The notes: generated by a model from the letters alone, not told the origin. Shown: positions 1 to 5,114, counted from the stretch's first letter. The stretch: 5,782 nt of DNA from Candidatus Woesearchaeota archaeon (GCA_003560545.1 PWLK01000040.1:1-5782); one strand, 5' to 3'. Program-made: numbers and translations.

Positions 1-62
1 AACTCCTGAACCAACTCCTTCTCAGCAGGCACATTCAGATTAACCAAAACATACGCTAACAT
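1..62 (-). CDS. Partial small protein, Lrp/AsnC ligand-binding-domain-like (N-terminal 20 codons)
   Basis: The reading frame starts at an ATG (62-60) and runs off the left edge. The visible protein begins MLAYVLVNLNVPAEKELVQE. A strong Shine-Dalgarno sequence, GGAGGTG (75-69 on the minus strand), lies 6 nt before the ATG, which fixes the start. The opening pattern (hydrophobic strand AYVLVNL, a short turn, then an acidic helix beginning at EKELVQE) resembles the first strand and helix of stand-alone archaeal Lrp/AsnC C-terminal (RAM) domains. Those are proteins of about 75-80 residues that oligomerise and bind small ligands, usually amino acids. With only 20 residues this is a resemblance, not a firm assignment; another ferredoxin-like-fold protein is possible. 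It lies 54 nt downstream of the methyltransferase gene on the same strand, with promoter-like and T-rich sequence in the gap. Confidence 0.5.
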   Translation of the reverse strand, partial: MLAYVLVNLNVPAEKELVQE

Positions 63-81
63 ACAAACCACCTCCCAGGAC

Positions 82-88
82 AAAAAAA
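82..88 (-). terminator. Possible oligo-T terminator after the methyltransferase gene
   Basis: Seven consecutive T residues on the minus strand lie about 30 nt beyond the methyltransferase stop codon. Archaeal RNA polymerase terminates at such tracts without a hairpin. The run lies close to the predicted start of the next transcript, so termination here may be partial. Confidence 0.3.
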
Positions 89-101
89 GGAAATGAACCA
101 G

Positions 102-112
102 AATATAAAAAA
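102..112 (-). promoter_or_regulatory. Possible TATA box for the left-edge gene
   Basis: On the minus strand this reads TTTTTTATATT. Its centre is about 26 nt before position 80, which would give a leader of about 18 nt that includes the strong Shine-Dalgarno site. It overlaps the end of the methyltransferase gene region. The left-edge gene could therefore be transcribed alone or by readthrough. AT-rich intergenic sequence makes such matches common, so this is tentative. Confidence 0.3.
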
Positions 113-116
113 CTAA

Positions 117-890
117 CTAAAACACCTTCCTAATAAAACAAAGAAAGCCAGTATGCCCAAAATCCTTCGTCGCAGGCCTTAACGACTTTTCCGACACATT
201 CCACTCCCTTTCAATGACCTCAATCGTCTTCTGAACAACAAAATTTTTTGGTAAAACCTTAACAACCTCTTGTACCTGGCTGATATGAGGCGCATAAACC
301 ACGAAAAAACCTCCTTGCTTCAAAACTTTCTTCGCAGTCCCAACAGCCCTCCAAGGCTCAGGAACATCCAACAAGAAAACATCACAAAAACCTTCCTCGA
401 ACAAACCCTCAACGTAAACATCTTTCTCCTCAAAAAACACGTTGTTCAAACCAAGAAAAGAAGCGTTTTTTCTCGCGACAGACAGGTTTTCCTCGTTAAC
501 ATCAAAAGAAAAAACCTTACCAGCAAACCTCGAAAGAAAACAAGCAGAGGAACCACTACCACTACCCGCATCCATGACTACAAAGTCTTTTCCAATACCC
601 GTATAAGCAACGATACTGCCAAGATCTTTAGGAGTAATGATTTGGGCTTTCCTCTTAATATTCCCAAAAAAATCATTGAAAGAACCAGGGAAAACCGCAA
701 AAGAATCCTTCCCCACGCTAAAAAAACCATTTTTTTCCAGCAAATCCTGCTTAACCACGAACCCATTACCATGAAAATCCTTATTAACAGGAATAAAATA
801 CTCTTCTAAATCATTCAAAACAATCCTCCTCCCAGTATCCTCATCAACCACAACCCTGGGAAGCCTCAACAAAACCTTTTTATCAACCAT
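117..890 (-). CDS. trmI: tRNA (adenine-N1) methyltransferase, TrmI/Trm61 family
   Basis: This 257-residue S-adenosylmethionine-dependent methyltransferase belongs to the TrmI/GCD14 family, which makes m1A at position 58, and also at 57 in archaea, in the tRNA T loop. Seen in the sequence: a family N-terminal region with QIITPKDLGSIVAYTGIG (residues 83-100); the SAM-binding glycine loop VMDAGSGSG (105-113); the acidic D130 after strand 2; the catalytic-region motif LLDVPEPW (173-180); and the C-terminal signature EREW (227-230) ... RPA ... GHTGFL (245-250). Length fits the family. I chose the ATG at 890, not the in-frame TTG at 908: the TATA box at 914-923 is centred 28.5 nt before 890, giving a leaderless message, whereas 908 would lie far too close to the box. 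It is divergent from tRNA-Arg. Both tRNAs in the window have A58, and tRNA-Cys also has A57, so they are plausible substrates. The sister-family assignment (TrmI versus other class I enzymes) is well supported by the RP...HTGFL tail. Confidence 0.9.
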   Translation of the reverse strand: MVDKKVLLRLPRVVVDEDTGRRIVLNDLEEYFIPVNKDFHGNGFVVKQDLLEKNGFFSVGKDSFAVFPGSFNDFFGNIKRKAQIITPKDLGSIVAYTGIGKDFVVMDAGSGSGSSACFLSRFAGKVFSFDVNEENLSVARKNASFLGLNNVFFEEKDVYVEGLFEEGFCDVFLLDVPEPWRAVGTAKKVLKQGGFFVVYAPHISQVQEVVKVLPKNFVVQKTIEVIEREWNVSEKSLRPATKDFGHTGFLCFIRKVF

Positions 891-913
891 AAACCAGCAG
901 GGAAACAACCAGA

Positions 914-923
914 TTTTATAAAA
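914..923 (-). promoter_or_regulatory. Palindromic TATA box serving the methyltransferase gene
   Basis: TTTTATAAAA is a perfect 10-bp palindrome centred 28.5 nt from the ATG at 890. This is the spacing expected for a leaderless archaeal transcript. It decides the start codon of the methyltransferase. Confidence 0.6.
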
Positions 924-924
924 G

Positions 925-932
925 TTTATAAA
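925..932 (+). promoter_or_regulatory. Palindromic TATA box serving tRNA-Arg
   Basis: TTTATAAA, also palindromic, is centred 29.5 nt before the first base of mature tRNA-Arg (958). Initiation would fall at or a few bases before the tRNA 5' end. It is one base away from the oppositely used box at 914-923, so the two transcription complexes probably cannot bind at once (inference). Confidence 0.6.
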
Positions 933-957
933 TCAAAACCAAGTCTCCCCACCACAA

Positions 958-1106
958 GGACCTGTAGCCTAGCCTGGATAAGGCGACAGCCTTCTAACAA
1001 CGGTTACGCTCGTTGGACGCAAAGTGTGTTTCACTTTCGTTCAAGCACACGCGAACCAAAGCCTGAGGAGAGCTGTAGATCGAGGGTTCGAATCCCTCCA
1101 GGTCCG
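958..1106 (+). tRNA. tRNA-Arg (anticodon UCU), with a 74-nt intron
   Basis: Manual folding gives a complete cloverleaf. Acceptor stem 958-964 (GGACCTG) pairs with 1099-1105 (CAGGTCC), discriminator G1106. D stem GCCT 967-970 pairs with AGGC 981-984, with GG in the loop. Anticodon stem ACAGC 986-990 pairs with GCTGT 1072-1076. T stem GAGGG 1082-1086 pairs with CCCTC 1094-1098 around loop TTCGAAT. The anticodon loop is CTTCTA + A after splicing, so the anticodon is TCT at 993-995, which reads AGA (Arg). The intron interrupts the canonical 37/38 position. The mature tRNA is 75 nt. CCA is not encoded. No clear oligo-T terminator follows. The promoter is the TATA box at 925-932. Confidence 0.93.
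997..1070 (+). other. tRNA-Arg intron (position 37/38), relaxed bulge-helix-bulge
   Basis: The 74-nt intron is flanked by bulges TA|A (995-997) and AG|A (1069-1071). Between them a 4-bp central helix forms from 991-994 (CTTC) and 1065-1068 (GAGG, one G-U pair). No helix is formed immediately inside the 5' bulge, so the inner side is a loop (relaxed form). The intron body folds well: a 7-bp stem 1002-1009/1051-1057 with bulged A1006, then an 11-bp hairpin 1015-1026/1032-1042 with bulged C1020 and loop TGTTT. No open reading frame fits within it. Confidence 0.8.
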
Positions 1107-1141
1107 CTTAATCACTTCTAACGGATTTGAAGCTAAAACAA

Positions 1142-1150
1142 AATATATTA
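1142..1150 (+). promoter_or_regulatory. TATA box of the beta-propeller lipoprotein gene
   Basis: AATATATTA lies in the 103-nt gap between tRNA-Arg and the next gene. Initiation would be near 1172, giving a leader of roughly 38 nt, long enough to carry the Shine-Dalgarno site at 1198-1204. The gap holds nothing else I can recognise. Confidence 0.45.
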
Positions 1151-1197
1151 AAAAGAGCGTCTTAACAAATAGAAATACACTGTTAAAAACACTGAAA

Positions 1198-1204
1198 AGG
1201 TGAT
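1198..1204 (+). promoter_or_regulatory. Shine-Dalgarno site that sets a TTG start
   Basis: AGGTGAT lies 5 nt before TTG at 1210. The spacing supports TTG initiation over the in-frame ATG at 1222. The TTG start also keeps the two lysines at the head of the signal peptide. Confidence 0.65.
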
Positions 1205-1209
1205 GAAAC

Positions 1210-3351
1210 TTGAAAAAAACAATGATTGCAATAACAATGATCGCAGTAATCGCACTAATAATTGCTGGATGCGAAACAGCGCCGGGAACAGGTCCAACAA
1301 CGACAATAATTCCATCAGAGTTCGACCCAAGCAAGCCCGCAACGGCGAAGAGCTTTAACTCGGAAGCAGAGCTCCAGGCATTTCTGAACAGCCTGGGAAG
1401 AACTGATTCGCTTGGGTACGACATGGTTGCAACAACGGATAGAATGGTTGCAGATGCAGCAATGGAAACAGCGGATTCTGCACCCGCGCCAAGCGTTGCA
1501 GCTGACAGGGATTTCTCCGAAACCAATATTCAGGTTGAAGGAATAGATGAAGGAGACATACTGAAAACAGACGGAGAATATATTTATACTATTACAGGGA
1601 ATACGTTGTTCATAATAAAAGCGTATCCTGGGGAAGAAGCTGAGATTGTAAGCAGGATGAAATTCGAAGACACCCCAGAAGGACTATACGTAGGCGGGAA
1701 CAACTTGGTTGTTTATGGAAGGGCTACGAACCTTGACTTCTTAAGAGAGCACAATATAAGAGCGAGCCAAGGGATGTCGTTCTTAAGAATATATGATGTG
1801 TCTGACAAAGAAAACCCTTCTGTGGACGAAGAATACTTTTTTGAAGGAAGGCCTTTCGAGACAAGGATGAAAGATGGATATGTTTATTTTTCAACGGTCA
1901 GCCAACCCATGCACAGGCCGGGATTCCCAACACCAATACTATTAAGAGGAGGTGTTGTTGAAAGCATACCTGTAAGTAACGTTTATTATTACGACGCGCC
2001 TTACGAATCCGCTAACTTCGTGAACATACACGCAGTAAACATGGATACAGGAAGGACGAATTCTGCAAGCATAACAGTTGACAGAGCAGAAACCCTTTAC
2101 ATGTCTCACGATAACGCGTACATCACGCATACGCAGCGCATAAATGAATGGGAGATACAGCAAAGAATCGCCATACAAGTCCTTGAAAGCAAAGCAACTC
2201 CTGCGGACAGGGAGCTTATAAGAAAGATACGAGCCGTGGACCCAATGGTAATGGATGCAAGGGAGAAAGACCAGAGAATACTAGGAGTGCTTCAATCTTA
2301 CTACGAATACCTTGACAGGGATGAAAGAGAAGCAATAGAAGATGAAATAGAACTCAAAGTAAAGGAAGAACTCGAAAAATATGAGTACAGGGAATACACG
2401 ATTATAAGCAGGATAAGCATAGACAGGGACAGGATAAGACTTGAATCAACAGGCCAAGTCCCGGGAAGAATAATAAACCAGTTCTCCCTAGACGAACACG
2501 ATGACGTATTAAGAATAGGGACTACGATAAGCCCGACGTGGTCAAGATTTGACAGGGAAAGAACGGAATCCACGAACAACGTGTTCACTTTGGATATGAA
2601 TCTTAACGTGTTAGACCACGCAGGAAACATAGCTCCTGGTGAGAGCATATACAGCACGAGATTCGTAGGAGATACGCTGTACATGGTAACCTTCAGGGAA
2701 GTAGACCCATTCTTCGTAGTAGACCTAAGCAACCCGAGGAACATAGAAATACTAGGAGAACTGAAAATAACTGGTTATTCGAGGTATTTGCACCCTTACG
2801 ATGAAAACACAGTAATCGGAGTGGGAAGAGAAACAACTGAAACCGGCAGGATGCTGGGAATGAAAGTTTCGTTGTTCGATGTAAGCGACTTTGAAAACCC
2901 AAGGGAAATCGCGAAGTACGTAACAGATGAAAGATTCGCTCAGACCTCCGCTGAATTCGAACACAAAGCATTCCTGTTCAGCAAAGAAAAAGAACTGCTA
3001 GTGCTGCCGGTTCACAGCCCAGATTACAGGCAAGGAGAACAAAGCTATAACGGAGCAATGGTATTCAGGATAACCAGTGATGAAATAGAACTAAGGGGAC
3101 TGGTAGACCACTCAGACGCCGTACCCAGGGAAACCCATGAAAGAGAAGTAGCAGAGCCAGGAATGGTGGTTGACAGGGCAATGCCAATGCCATGGTTCTA
3201 CGGGCCACTGGTAGAGAGAAGCCTGTACATAGAAGAACTCCTGTACACAAAGAGCCCTAACCTGCTAAGAATAAACCACTTAGACGACTTAAGCACAGTG
3301 AAAAACATAGCGTTAGAGGAAGAACGAGAAACAGGAATACCAATATACTAA
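1210..3351 (+). CDS. Secreted beta-propeller-domain lipoprotein
   Basis: This is a 713-residue exported protein of the beta-propeller family found in secreted archaeal and bacterial proteins (matching PF09826 in my recollection). Residues 1-20 form a signal peptide (KK, then a hydrophobic core) ending in the lipobox I18-A19-G20-C21, so the mature protein is probably lipid-anchored at C21 on the outer face of the membrane. A low-complexity linker (about 22-100) leads to the family signature around 103-126, FSETNIQVEGIDEGDILKTD followed by GEYIYTI. A second hallmark, VPGRIINQFSLDEHDDVLRI, covers 418-437. The C-terminal end carries RSLYIEELLYTKS (670-682). A long charged helical segment at about 311-395 separates the two halves of the propeller. 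No catalytic residues are evident; the family's molecular role is not established, and a scaffold or binding role on the cell surface is an inference. The gene has its own TATA box and ends in a T tract, so it is probably monocistronic. Confidence 0.85.
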   Translation: MKKTMIAITMIAVIALIIAGCETAPGTGPTTTIIPSEFDPSKPATAKSFNSEAELQAFLNSLGRTDSLGYDMVATTDRMVADAAMETADSAPAPSVAADRDFSETNIQVEGIDEGDILKTDGEYIYTITGNTLFIIKAYPGEEAEIVSRMKFEDTPEGLYVGGNNLVVYGRATNLDFLREHNIRASQGMSFLRIYDVSDKENPSVDEEYFFEGRPFETRMKDGYVYFSTVSQPMHRPGFPTPILLRGGVVESIPVSNVYYYDAPYESANFVNIHAVNMDTGRTNSASITVDRAETLYMSHDNAYITHTQRINEWEIQQRIAIQVLESKATPADRELIRKIRAVDPMVMDAREKDQRILGVLQSYYEYLDRDEREAIEDEIELKVKEELEKYEYREYTIISRISIDRDRIRLESTGQVPGRIINQFSLDEHDDVLRIGTTISPTWSRFDRERTESTNNVFTLDMNLNVLDHAGNIAPGESIYSTRFVGDTLYMVTFREVDPFFVVDLSNPRNIEILGELKITGYSRYLHPYDENTVIGVGRETTETGRMLGMKVSLFDVSDFENPREIAKYVTDERFAQTSAEFEHKAFLFSKEKELLVLPVHSPDYRQGEQSYNGAMVFRITSDEIELRGLVDHSDAVPRETHEREVAEPGMVVDRAMPMPWFYGPLVERSLYIEELLYTKSPNLLRINHLDDLSTVKNIALEEERETGIPIY

Positions 3352-3355
3352 AAAC

Positions 3356-3370
3356 TTTTTTTATTTTTTT
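3356..3370 (+). terminator. Oligo-T terminator after the beta-propeller gene
   Basis: Two T tracts (7 and 7 residues, separated by one A) start 5 nt after the TAA stop. No hairpin is needed or seen. This is the usual archaeal intrinsic terminator and separates the gene from the HD gene. Confidence 0.65.
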
Positions 3371-3391
3371 AAATTAATTTTTTCTAAAAAC

Positions 3392-3401
3392 TTATTTAAA
3401 A
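3392..3401 (+). promoter_or_regulatory. TATA box of the HD-domain gene
   Basis: TTATTTAAAA is followed about 26-28 nt later by a likely start near 3422-3425. This gives a leader of about 25 nt containing the purine-rich AGGAG (3427-3431) and GAGAGG (3435-3440) before the ATG at 3450. Confidence 0.5.
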
Positions 3402-3449
3402 GAAAAAATAATCCCTCAGGACTAACAGGAGAAAGAGAGGGATAAGAAT

Positions 3450-4214
3450 ATGAATATACCAGTAAAAGACAATAAGAAACTAGAAAAAGTACAGGAATTA
3501 GTGAACAAAGACAAAGAACTGCACGCAGTATGGGAAGCATGCAACACCATGGCGGTACGCCGCCTGGGTATGAGCGACCACGGACAAGTACACGTAACAA
3601 TCGTGGCGAACATGGCACTAAAAATTCTAAGAAACCTAATGAAAGCAGGCGTCACACCCAGCATAAAAAAAGACTATTCTTTTGAAGAAGAAGACGCGGA
3701 AATAGTCGTGGTACTCGCAGCCCTGCTACACGACTTAGGGAATTCCGTGCACAGGGATTTGCATGACGAACTAGGCGTAGTGCTTGCAAAGGACTTCCTG
3801 GAAAAAATACTTGGAGAAGTATACACTGATAAAAGAAAAAAACAAATCGTGCTAACAGAAACAATGAACGCAATGGTAAGCCACAGCGAAGAAATACAAG
3901 TCTTCACAGTGGAAGCAGGCGTGGTAAGACTAGCCGACGCCTTAGACATGGAAAAAGGAAGAGCAAGAATTTCTTTTGAGCAAGGCAGAAAAGACATCTT
4001 TAACGTATCCGCGATGAGCATCGAAAAAGTAAAGATAACAAGCGGGGACAGGCCAGTAATGATCGAGATAAAGATGAACAACCCCGCGGGAATATTCCAA
4101 GTAGACCACTTACTAAAGAAAAAACTAGCCGGGACAGGCCTCGAAAGCTACGTCGAAGTAAAAGCCATCGTAGAACAAAGAGAAGAAAACATTATAAATG
4201 AATACAAACTCTGA
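3450..4214 (+). CDS. HD-domain phosphohydrolase-like protein
   Basis: This 254-residue cytoplasmic protein belongs to the HD superfamily of metal-dependent phosphohydrolases. Metal-ligand motifs are visible: D43-H44-G-Q-V-H48 (first His region), the LLHD doublet H94-D95 in LAALLHDLGN, H144 in VSHSEE, and the closing Asp D162 in RLADALDMEKGR. H101, H105 and D106 (HRDLHDE) add possible ligands. These span residues 43-165. The C-terminal part (about 170-254) is a mixed strand/helix extension without a recognised motif. The family includes nucleotide and cyclic-nucleotide hydrolases, but the substrate cannot be read from the sequence. The ATG start is supported by the purine-rich ribosome site just upstream. 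No overlap or tight coupling links it to its neighbours, and it has its own TATA box, so I infer a single-gene unit. It ends 67 nt before the homing endonuclease relic. Confidence 0.8.
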   Translation: MNIPVKDNKKLEKVQELVNKDKELHAVWEACNTMAVRRLGMSDHGQVHVTIVANMALKILRNLMKAGVTPSIKKDYSFEEEDAEIVVVLAALLHDLGNSVHRDLHDELGVVLAKDFLEKILGEVYTDKRKKQIVLTETMNAMVSHSEEIQVFTVEAGVVRLADALDMEKGRARISFEQGRKDIFNVSAMSIEKVKITSGDRPVMIEIKMNNPAGIFQVDHLLKKKLAGTGLESYVEVKAIVEQREENIINEYKL

Positions 4215-4252
4215 AAAAACTGGCTGACACTGGACAAGTGCACCCGTAAAGG

Positions 4253-4262
4253 TTAATAAATA
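4253..4262 (+). promoter_or_regulatory. Possible TATA box of the homing endonuclease relic
   Basis: TTAATAAATA is centred about 26 nt before the tandem ATG codons at 4282 and 4285, which suggests a leaderless message. No Shine-Dalgarno site precedes them. The rest of the 67-nt gap (4215-4281) holds only a weak hairpin, CACT (4228-4231) with AGTG (4237-4240). Confidence 0.4.
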
Positions 4263-4933
4263 ATGGTTATCCTTAACATAGATGATGATAAAAGAAAAAC
4301 ACAAACCAATGCTTGCCAGGATTTGTGGAGACATCACCGGAGACGGGCACATCCAAATTCAAGATTGGAGATACCTGACCTCTTTCTACAGCAATGACAA
4401 ACAACAAATTGAAGGAATCAAAAAACGATTTCAAGAAATCTTCGGGAAAGAAGGAAAAACCTACAAAATAAAACGAAAAAATATACAATACAAATTCTTC
4501 ATAATATCCAAGGAAATAACATAATACATTTACAATTTAGGAGTTCCCAAAGGAAGAAAAGTAAACACAGAATTCCTAGTCCCAAAATGGATTTATAAAG
4601 GAAACAAAGCAATAATACTTAATTACCTGAAAGGACTGTATTCCAGCGAAGGTTGCATATATTCTACAATGCAAGGAAACACAATAAGATGGCGTATAGG
4701 CTTCGAAATGTACAAAAACACAGACCTACTGGAAAATGGAAAAGAATATATTGGCCAGATAAAGAAGATGCTTGATCAAATCGGCATAAAAACATCACCA
4801 GTAAGACTCGGAAGCACCACTATCCGAAAGGATGGTACTAAATCAAAAGGAATAAAAATCGAGATAGAACACAAAGAATTTGAAAAATTTTATAAACAAA
4901 TATGTTTTGACGATAAAAACAAAACAAAGAAAC

Positions 4934-4942
4934 TAGAATATG
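4934..4942 (+). promoter_or_regulatory. Weak candidate TATA box for tRNA-Cys, inside the endonuclease relic
   Basis: TAGAATATG is the only AT-rich stretch at a suitable distance. Initiation about 27 nt downstream would fall near 4966, giving a leader of about 10 nt that just includes the pairing segment 4967-4973. Closer to the tRNA the sequence is too GC-rich for a TATA box. Transcription from further upstream is also possible. Confidence 0.3.
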
Positions 4943-4966
4943 CAATCGCGGGGAAGCAAGCGGTCG

Positions 4967-5014
4967 GGCCGCTAAGCGGAGGTATCCGGAACAGGACTCC
5001 AGAGCCAAGCGGCC
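4967..5014 (+). other. Leader/D-arm hairpin that presents a splice site in pre-tRNA-Cys
   Basis: One long hairpin can be drawn. Leader GGCCGCT (4967-4973) pairs perfectly with AGCGGCC (5008-5014) of the D loop. After a 2x2 internal loop, G4976-C4977 pair with G5004-C5005. Then come the 3' bulge AGA (5001-5003), the 4-bp helix GGAG (4978-4981)/CTCC (4997-5000), the 5' bulge GTA (4982-4984), the inner helix TCC (4985-4987)/GGA (4994-4996), and loop GGAACA. This is a complete bulge-helix-bulge. It is incompatible with the mature acceptor stem and D arm, so refolding must follow splicing. Confidence 0.6.
4984..5002 (+). other. 19-nt intron of tRNA-Cys at non-canonical position 8/9
   Basis: Cutting after the second base of each 3-nt bulge (GT|A and AG|A) removes exactly 19 nt and restores U8-A9 between a 7-bp acceptor stem and the D stem. 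The central 4-bp helix (GGAG/CTCC) is perfect. The fit of structure and tRNA geometry makes an intron far more likely than a malformed tRNA. Confidence 0.75.
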
Positions 5015-5032
5015 TAAGGCGACCGCCTGCAG

Positions 5033-5076
5033 TTAACTGCTGTGAAGAGCCAAAAATATGGCGATGAAAAGCTGAC
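5033..5076 (+). other. 44-nt intron of tRNA-Cys at position 37/38
   Basis: It follows G37 (5032) and precedes A38 (5077), the canonical archaeal site. The 3' bulge ACA (5075-5077) is clear. The central helix 5027-5030 (CTGC) with 5071-5074 (GCTG) has a U-U mismatch, and the inner helix is weak. A competing 5-bp pairing, 5030-5034 with 5070-5074, is also possible. A small GCC (5049-5051)/GGC (5060-5062) hairpin lies inside. Confidence 0.75.
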
Positions 5077-5114
5077 AGCGGTTATTCGCGGGTTCAAATC
5101 CCGCCCTCCGCTCA

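Larger units (their letters stand above)
4282..5067 (+). pseudogene. LAGLIDADG homing endonuclease, broken by an in-frame stop
   Basis: One reading frame carries both halves of a two-motif LAGLIDADG endonuclease, a selfish DNA-cutting enzyme. Motif 1 is LARICGDITGDGHI (residues 11-24, catalytic D21 at 4342-4344). Motif 2 is YLKGLYSSEGCI (4624-4659, acidic E at 4648-4650). The family's linker LGVPKGRK ... VPKWI lies between them. A single TAA at 4522-4524 splits the gene after 80 codons, and the sequence continues in the same frame with family-like residues. There is no ATG, GTG or TTG between the stop and motif 2; the next ATG (4669) would lose motif 2. The C-terminus lacks its own stop: the recognisable protein ends near 4950 (KKLEYAIAG), and the frame then reads through the tRNA-Cys 5' half to a TGA in its intron. 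Composition is very A-rich compared with the flanking genes, in keeping with acquisition. A sequencing error at the TAA is the main alternative. Confidence 0.8.
4976..5112 (+). tRNA. tRNA-Cys (anticodon GCA) with two introns
   Basis: After removing two introns the cloverleaf is complete and 74 nt long. Acceptor GCGGAGG (4976-4982) pairs with CCTCCGC (5105-5111), discriminator T5112. Bases 8-9 are T4983 and A5003. D stem GCC (5004-5006) pairs with GGC (5018-5020). Anticodon stem ACCGC (5022-5026) pairs with GCGGT (5078-5082). T stem GCGGG (5088-5092) pairs with CCCGC (5100-5104) around loop TTCAAAT. Anticodon GCA is at 5029-5031, and U73 is the expected Cys identity base. Without removing 4984-5002 the region between acceptor and D stem would be 19 nt too long. 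CCA is not encoded. The gene overlaps the tail of the upstream endonuclease frame and is followed by T6. Confidence 0.88.

Noticed and set aside
270..809. 179-codon plus-strand frame
   Set aside because: It lies wholly opposite trmI, has no family resemblance or ribosome site, and its residues follow from the antisense of a lysine- and phenylalanine-rich gene.
891..908. TTG start six codons upstream of the trmI ATG
   Set aside because: It would begin 6 nt downstream of the TATA box, upstream of any possible transcript start, and has no ribosome site.
1041..1526. 161-codon minus-strand frame
   Set aside because: It overlaps tRNA-Arg and the signal-peptide region of the lipoprotein on the opposite strand. 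The hydrophobic look comes from antisense of alanine/threonine-rich codons.
4522..4524. TAA read as a sense codon (recoding) in the endonuclease
   Set aside because: TAA is used as a normal stop by neighbouring genes (3349-3351; 5137-5135), and no recoding signal is visible. A nonsense mutation is simpler.
4995..5006. Trp-like anticodon loop CTCCAGA inside the tRNA-Cys 5' region
   Set aside because: No stem pairs around it and no T arm or acceptor is in register. It is part of the 19-nt intron and its 3' splice site.
4976..5112. tRNA-Ser or tRNA-Leu (type II) reading of the second tRNA
   Set aside because: The extra bases were first taken for a long variable arm. Pairing ACCGC with GCGGT places GCA in the anticodon loop, and the discriminator is U, so Cys with introns explains every segment.
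4282..5112. Endonuclease lying inside a giant tRNA-Cys intron
   Set aside because: A complete acceptor 5' strand is present at 4976, after the endonuclease, and no tRNA 5' half is found upstream of 4282.
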